This document shows, one piece after another, positions 7,122 to 10,148 of a stretch of DNA of 10,148 bases. A program made the position numbers and the translations under genes. The first letter of the stretch is position 1, and each line of letters starts with the position of its first letter. Source of the DNA: Acidobacteriota bacterium (lineage in GTDB: Bacteria; Acidobacteriota; Terriglobia; 20CM-2-55-15). A model generated the notes under the pieces. The model searched no databases. It saw only the letters and a program-made list of their open reading frames with translations, and was not told where the DNA came from. The stretch is taken from the NCBI GenBank assembly GCA_003222755.1, contig QHXA01000225.1, forward strand, positions 1 to 10,148. Direction: 5' to 3'.

Positions 7122-7247
7122 ATGACATCGAGGGGAACCGTAGTGTTGCTGAAGGAGGACGCTTCGGCAACCGCGGAGCGGTGCGAAATGTCCAAACTCC
7201 AGGGGGCGGACAATAGACCGCCCTACAAACGAGTGCACTTTACATAA
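7122..7247 (+). CDS. Possible 41-aa small protein upstream of the precursor gene
   Basis: The ATG at 7122 has AGGGG 7 bases upstream (overlapping the radical SAM stop). The frame runs 41 codons to a TAA that is itself part of the next gene's SD (TAAGGAG). About two thirds of third positions are G or C, compatible with real coding. The product is polar and basic, with one Cys (residue 21) and a tail NRPPYKRVHFT. The same frame is open further upstream inside the radical SAM gene, but that part is a shadow. I recognise no family. Alternatives are a leader ORF for translational coupling or chance. Confidence 0.35.
   Translation: MTSRGTVVLLKEDASATAERCEMSKLQGADNRPPYKRVHFT
7203..7224 (+). other. 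GC-rich stem-loop upstream of the precursor gene
   Basis: GGGCGG (7204-7209) pairs with CCGCCC (7218-7223) around the 8-base loop ACAATAGA, with one extra G-U pair outside. It lies 21 bases before the precursor SD and inside the 41-codon ORF. No T-tract follows, so it is not a terminator; a 5' stabilising or processing stem is plausible. Confidence 0.4.
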
Positions 7248-7252
7248 GGAGA
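7246..7252 (+). promoter_or_regulatory. Strong Shine-Dalgarno of the precursor gene
   Basis: AAGGAGA precedes the ATG at 7259 by 6 bases and is among the strongest SDs in the cluster, as expected for a precursor peptide needed in excess over its enzymes. Confidence 0.7.
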
Positions 7253-7258
7253 GCGATA

Positions 7259-7516
7259 ATGAGCAAGAGTGATATACCAAAAGGGCCCCAGGCCAGCAAG
7301 GGGCTGACAGAGTTGATCGGTCACGCGTTGATCGATGAGCAGTACCGAAACTTGCTATTCGACAACCGTGCGGAAGCCATCAAGCAATACAATCTCTCAG
7401 ACATTGATCTGAACGCTCTGGATCATCTTTCGCGTCAGGACCTGCAGCAAAACGCAGAGGTCTTCGGATCGGAAACTGCGCTACTGATCAAGATTGTTAT
7501 CAAAGGAACATTCTGA
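7259..7516 (+). CDS. Os1348/NHLP-like small protein, candidate RiPP precursor peptide
   Basis: 85 residues. The central part LTELIGHALIDEQYRNLLFDNRAEAIKQYNLS...LDHLSRQDL (about 16-62) matches the short helical pattern of Os1348-family/NHLP-clan leader peptides, related to the nitrile-hydratase-alpha leader fold. A short C-terminal tail after EVFGSE (residues 72-85) is strikingly hydrophobic: TALLIKIVIKGTF. There is no Cys anywhere; the tail has only two Thr, plus one Ser just before it. Thiazole formation is therefore excluded here, while backbone thioamides or radical changes on aliphatic residues stay possible. It lies between the radical SAM and YcaO-2 genes, with a strong SD and flanking stem-loops. 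The leader/core boundary is unknown; no GG motif is present, and cleavage by the S8 protease is inferred. It could instead be a carrier or recognition protein. Confidence 0.75.
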   Translation: MSKSDIPKGPQASKGLTELIGHALIDEQYRNLLFDNRAEAIKQYNLSDIDLNALDHLSRQDLQQNAEVFGSETALLIKIVIKGTF

Positions 7517-7517
7517 G

Positions 7518-7551
7518 GAGGAATTCACCGCTTCGAAGGCCGCGAATCCTC
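7518..7551 (+). other. Stem-loop after the precursor gene, covering an SD without a start codon
   Basis: GAGGAATTC (7518-7526) pairs with GAATCCTC (7544-7551), 8 bp with one bulged A and a 17-base loop. It begins 2 bases after the precursor stop and partly sequesters GGAGG (7517-7521). No T-tract follows. RiPP operons often have a stem here that favours precursor mRNA over downstream enzyme mRNA; that role is inferred. Confidence 0.4.
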
Positions 7552-7562
7552 TCAACGGCTCG

Positions 7563-8906
7563 ATGCTACAGTCTAATCACGAACTGCAGGCGCCGCGGCA
7601 CGACTGGCGCCTTCACCCAACGGCGAAGTATGCCTCGTATGGAGTGGTGCGTGCGATCCCGCCGGCCGAGACGATTCGGCGGGTCGCACCGCTGATGAAC
7701 ATCGTCGGCGTGACGCGGGTTGCAGAGGTCACCGGCCTGGACAACGTCGGCATTCCCAATTTCACGACCGTGCGCCCGCGCGATCGTGGCGAAGGCATTT
7801 CCTATTACAACGGCAAAGGCCTCACCCGAGCGGCCGCGCATGCCGGCGCCCTGATGGAGGCCATCGAGCGTTACAGCGGCGAGCGATGTGACCTTCCGGT
7901 CTTTTACGGCGATCGCGCAGAAATGGAGCGGCAGGGGCCAACGATTGATCCCGCAGAGATCATCGTGCCGCGGGCGATGGAATACCGGCCGGAACTGTGC
8001 TTGGAGTGGGTCGAAGGATTCGATCTTTTGTCGCAACGTCCGACCTATCTGCCGCTCAACGCCGTGATCTGGCCCTATGAGCCGCCCGCCGGCCGTCCCA
8101 TGTTGTATGACTCGGGGACTAACGGGCTGGCCTCAGGCAATACACTGGAAGAAGCTCTCTGCCACGCACTATGCGAAGTGATCGAGCGGGACGCATCGGC
8201 TGTTTCCGACGCGTCGCTGGACCTTGCCCCCGCTGTGGCCCGCGTTCTGTTGCAGTTGGGCTTGGCTGCTCCCGAGGGGGATTCGTCTGCTCGTGCTGCG
8301 CGGTTCCCGCTCATCGATTTGAAAACTCTGCCGCGGCGGGCGCTGGCGCTTGTCCGGAAGCTCGAGCGTGCCGGACTTCTGGTGTACCTTCGCGATGTAA
8401 CTTCTACGGCGGGCATCGCAACGCTGGATTGCGCGATTGTCGAACGTCGATTGGACGGGCGGCATCTGGCGCATGGCGGAACAGGCACGCACCCGGATGC
8501 TCGAGTGGCGGCGACTCGTGCGTTGACTGAGGCGGCGCAGAGCCGCGTCGGGCATATTCAGGGAGGCCGCGAGGACCTTTCGCGAATCGTGGGTGTGCCG
8601 CCCGTCTTTGATCCTGACGAACTTTACGGCAGAGGAACGGTTCGTCCCTTCTTATCCATCGCGTCCACGCAACATTCGAACATCGACGATGACATTCGGT
8701 TCCTGCTCCGGCGCCTGAGCGACGATGGCTTCACACAAGTCGTCGCGGTCAACCTGACCCGGCCTGAGGTGAGAGTTCCCGTGGTCCGCGTCGTCGTTCC
8801 GCGCGCCGAATCGTGGAGCGTTTTCTTAACTCACGGGCGCAGCGGCCGATTCGGATCGCGAATCGCGAGGATTCTGCACGGCGGCGCGGCCAGGAGCGGC
8901 GCGTGA
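7563..8906 (+). CDS. YcaO family protein 2 (thioamidation-type, coupled to TfuA)
   Basis: 447 residues from ATG 7563. The same blocks as YcaO-1 occur in the same order: DWRLHPTAKYASYGVVRA, ISYYNGKG, GALMEAIERYSGE, TNGLASGNTLEEALCHALCE and VIERDA, EAAQSRVGHIQGGREDL and QVVAVNLTRPEV, so these are close paralogues. An in-frame TTG at 7494 would add 23 residues overlapping the precursor gene. I prefer 7563 because it gives exactly the N-terminal length of YcaO-1 (13 residues before DW), although it lacks a clear SD. Gly again replaces Ser in the ATP-site motif, and there is no PxPxP terminus. The stop overlaps the TfuA start (GTGA), so this copy is the likeliest direct TfuA partner for thioamide formation. 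Confidence 0.92.
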   Translation: MLQSNHELQAPRHDWRLHPTAKYASYGVVRAIPPAETIRRVAPLMNIVGVTRVAEVTGLDNVGIPNFTTVRPRDRGEGISYYNGKGLTRAAAHAGALMEAIERYSGERCDLPVFYGDRAEMERQGPTIDPAEIIVPRAMEYRPELCLEWVEGFDLLSQRPTYLPLNAVIWPYEPPAGRPMLYDSGTNGLASGNTLEEALCHALCEVIERDASAVSDASLDLAPAVARVLLQLGLAAPEGDSSARAARFPLIDLKTLPRRALALVRKLERAGLLVYLRDVTSTAGIATLDCAIVERRLDGRHLAHGGTGTHPDARVAATRALTEAAQSRVGHIQGGREDLSRIVGVPPVFDPDELYGRGTVRPFLSIASTQHSNIDDDIRFLLRRLSDDGFTQVVAVNLTRPEVRVPVVRVVVPRAESWSVFLTHGRSGRFGSRIARILHGGAARSGA

Positions 8907-9547
8907 GCGGGCCATCCTCAATTGTGTATCTCGGGCCAAGCCTGTCACACGCCGAAGCGGCGGGCCTGCTGGAGGCCGACTACCGGCCACCGATCAAGCG
9001 CGGCGACTTACCTTCGCACTACGAAGGAACCGTCGTCATTATCGATGGAGAATTCGGCCAGAGCCTGTCTGTGTCGCCAAACGAAATTCTCAGCCTGCTC
9101 GATCGAGGCACGACCGTTATCGGCGCGTCCAGCATGGGGGCCCTGCGTGCAGCCGAGCTTTATCCGTTTGGCATGAAGGGGTACGGTTGGATCTACGAGC
9201 AGTACCGGTCCGGCCGGATCATAGCGGATGACGAGGTCGCGATTGCATATTCTCCACTCGACCTGCGGCCGGTGACCGTCCCTCTCGTGAATGTCCGCTA
9301 CTGGCTCGGCGAGCTCGAAGCCGCCGGACACCTCGAAGCGAAAGTCTCCCGCCGCATGCTGGCCTCCCTCCGCCGCGTGTTCTATGCGGATCGAACGGAC
9401 CAGCGGGTCCGACTGGAATTGGAAAAAATCGTGGGCGCCGACGAACTTCGCCGCCTGTATAACATCTCCGGCGGAGGCATCACCGATGTAAAGGCAGCCG
9501 ATGCACGGCAGGTTCTGATGCACCTGGCGCGCAACGGCGCCGGATAG
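8903..9547 (+). CDS. TfuA-like protein, thioamidation partner of YcaO
   Basis: 214 residues with the family pattern: YLGPSLSHAEA (9-19), PPIKRGDLPSHYEG (29-42), IIDGEF (46-51), EILSLLDRGTTVIGASSMG (61-79), ALRAAELYPFGMKGYGWIYE (80-99) and DDEVA (109-113). TfuA proteins are named after the trifolitoxin locus and pair with YcaO in thioamidation of methanogen McrA and of thioviridamide-type RiPPs, probably by supplying or recruiting a sulfur source. The open frame extends upstream to 8813, but GTG 8903 is the right start: AGGAG lies 6 bases before it, it overlaps the YcaO-2 stop (GTGA) and the domain begins within a few residues. It is the last gene of the block; no convincing terminator follows. 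Confidence 0.9.
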   Translation: MSGPSSIVYLGPSLSHAEAAGLLEADYRPPIKRGDLPSHYEGTVVIIDGEFGQSLSVSPNEILSLLDRGTTVIGASSMGALRAAELYPFGMKGYGWIYEQYRSGRIIADDEVAIAYSPLDLRPVTVPLVNVRYWLGELEAAGHLEAKVSRRMLASLRRVFYADRTDQRVRLELEKIVGADELRRLYNISGGGITDVKAADARQVLMHLARNGAG

Positions 9548-9599
9548 GTGCGGAGGATAGCATCAGGATGATCGGCGTGCTTGTCTCGTCCATCGAACA

Positions 9600-9622
9600 G
9601 TCGATCGACAATTGACCGGTCA
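9600..9622. repeat. Two adjacent 10-bp palindromes between convergent genes
   Basis: GTCGATCGAC (9600-9609) and TGACCGGTCA (9613-9622) are perfect palindromes separated by AAT; CAATTG lies across the junction. They sit in the 72-base gap after TfuA and include the stop of the minus-strand small gene. No T-tract is present. They could be a protein-binding site or chance. Confidence 0.25.
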
Positions 9623-9871
9623 GAGGCGCTTTCGCTCGACGACGAAACGGTCGACGCGCTCTTTCTCCCAACGGTCCCGATCGGCGTTTGCCTCTTCGAT
9701 CGACCGGTATTTCCGAATGCCTCGAGGGATACAAGTACCCACTGGCCGAAGCAGCAACTCTGAAAATCGCCACAGATACCGGATCTTTTGCAGAATGGAG
9801 GAATCGCCCGTGGGCAGCCATCGATTCTCTCGATTCATGTCCTCCAGACTGCGGTATTTTCGGACCGGCAT
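9620..9871 (-). CDS. Small KYRS-repeat protein, possible partner of a nucleotidyltransferase-like gene
   Basis: 83 charged residues from ATG 9871. An internal repeat is visible: VRKYRSLEDMN (3-13) and IRKYRSIEEAN (52-62), each followed by a Trp a few residues on (W18 and W68), separated by a helical stretch with Leu/Arg (26-43). I associate short proteins beginning MPVRKYRS with the second position of nucleotidyltransferase-type gene pairs, and the upstream frame here fits (its stop overlaps this ATG by 1 base, TGATG). A GTG at 9874 is an alternative start. Function is unknown; an antitoxin-like role is a guess. It converges with TfuA and does not look like part of the RiPP pathway. Confidence 0.6.
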   Translation of the reverse strand: MPVRKYRSLEDMNRENRWLPTGDSSILQKIRYLWRFSELLLRPVGTCIPRGIRKYRSIEEANADRDRWEKERVDRFVVERKRL

Positions 9872-10028
9872 CACGATTCCTCAAACTGGAATTTTTCGTT
9901 GAGAGCAATGCAATCCGCTTTGTCTTTGACTCGGACTGTGTTGCGCTTTATCTCGTAGACTTTTGCAGCGTGACAACGCGAATCGGAATTCCTTCAACTT
10001 CGATTATCTCTGACCGCAACCTCACCAT
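9871..10028 (-). pseudogene. Frameshifted C-terminus of a nucleotidyltransferase-like (AbiEii/MNT-type) gene
   Basis: Two minus-strand frames join into one plausible C-terminus. The first carries SEIIEVEGIPIRVVTLQK, the second VYEIKRNTVRVKDKADCIAL ending FEES. Together they give the IPIRV...IKR...VKDKAD pattern, like the end of nucleotidyltransferase-type proteins (usual form IPVRV...LIxxKRxxGRxKDLAD). The frames switch at a run of four A on the minus strand (plus 9961-9964); one extra A would restore a continuous LQKVYEIKR reading. The stop overlaps the next gene's ATG. Upstream of about 10028 I cannot follow the protein, so the N-terminal nucleotide-binding part is missing or outside the frames. 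It is either a real pseudogene or a homopolymer sequencing error plus further decay. Confidence 0.45.
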
Positions 10029-10090
10029 AGCGTTTGCGTTTGATCCGCAGTTCAAAAGGGCAGGCGTCCGCCTATTCAGCTCTGAATTGT

Positions 10091-10148
10091 TCAGGTCTCG
10101 ATCAGATCGAGCAGACGGTCGGCTGCACGGGCGAGTGGCTTAAGATCC
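10091..10148 (-). CDS. Possible C-terminal end of a gene entering from the right edge
   Basis: One minus-strand frame encodes an amphipathic 18-residue helix (DLKPLARAADRLLDLIET) before a TGA at 10091-10093. The composition is protein-like, but it is too short to identify. It could be the end of an independent gene or another displaced piece of the nucleotidyltransferase-like gene. Confidence 0.25.
   Translation of the reverse strand, partial: DLKPLARAADRLLDLIET

Noticed and set aside
7494..7562. TTG start giving YcaO-2 23 extra residues
   Set aside because: Overlaps the precursor coding sequence, lacks an SD and makes the protein longer than its paralogue; ATG 7563 aligns exactly with the YcaO-1 start.
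8813..8902. Upstream extension of the TfuA frame
   Set aside because: Adds 30 residues unlike the family inside the YcaO-2 gene; GTG 8903 has an SD and a GTGA overlap.
9548..9619. Rho-independent terminator after TfuA
   Set aside because: Palindromes are present but no stable GC stem followed by a T-run can be seen on either strand.
9688..10143. 151-codon open frame on the plus strand
   Set aside because: Antisense to the KYRS-repeat gene and the nucleotidyltransferase-like remnant, which have recognisable motifs and a coupled overlap; this frame has neither.
1..10148. CRISPR array, tRNA/rRNA gene, insertion sequence or transposase
   Set aside because: No regularly spaced repeats, cloverleaf, rRNA stretch, terminal inverted repeats or transposase motifs were seen on reading the window.

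Overview
The window carries what looks like a complete gene cluster for a ribosomally made, post-translationally modified peptide (RiPP) of the YcaO-TfuA type, set between unrelated minus-strand genes. DNA is GC-rich and most genes are tightly packed. The best taxonomic hint is the left-edge S41 peptidase fragment, whose SRSASAAELF and DGKTLEHVGVVPDE motifs resemble a peptidase form I associate with Acidobacteriota. The SWIB protein with a basic tail is compatible. This assignment is tentative.

Left flank (1-945, minus strand): a small SWIB/MDM2-domain protein with a perfect Shine-Dalgarno (SD) sequence and an 18-bp near-palindrome upstream, preceded by the C-terminal part of an S41 peptidase whose N-terminal part is missing. 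The homology stops almost exactly where the plus-strand cluster begins, which looks like an insertion or rearrangement boundary.

Cluster (947-9547, all plus strand): a GAF-domain protein, a subtilisin-like S8 protease without signal or pro-peptide (1-nt overlap with the GAF gene), a 12-TM MFS exporter, a first YcaO protein, a radical SAM protein with a degenerate B12-binding domain, an 85-residue Os1348/NHLP-like peptide with no cysteine, a second YcaO paralogous to the first, and a TfuA-like protein overlapping the second YcaO by GTGA. Two unlisted small ORFs fill the only real gaps: 43 aa before YcaO-1 and 41 aa before the Os1348-like peptide. A promoter-like site competes with the first. 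Inferred pathway: the Os1348-like peptide is the precursor; YcaO plus TfuA install backbone thioamide(s); the radical SAM enzyme adds a second modification; the S8 protease removes the leader in the cytosol; the MFS protein exports the product; the GAF protein may sense or regulate. The precursor's lack of cysteine and hydrophobic tail argue against thiazole chemistry and for thioamidation.

Right flank (9620-10148, minus strand): an 83-aa protein with an internal repeat of a KYRS motif, preceded in a 1-nt overlap by a frameshifted gene whose C-terminus resembles nucleotidyltransferase-type (AbiEii/MNT-like) proteins. This is probably a decayed two-gene accessory module, toxin-antitoxin-like. 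The last 58 bases may hold the end of another gene.
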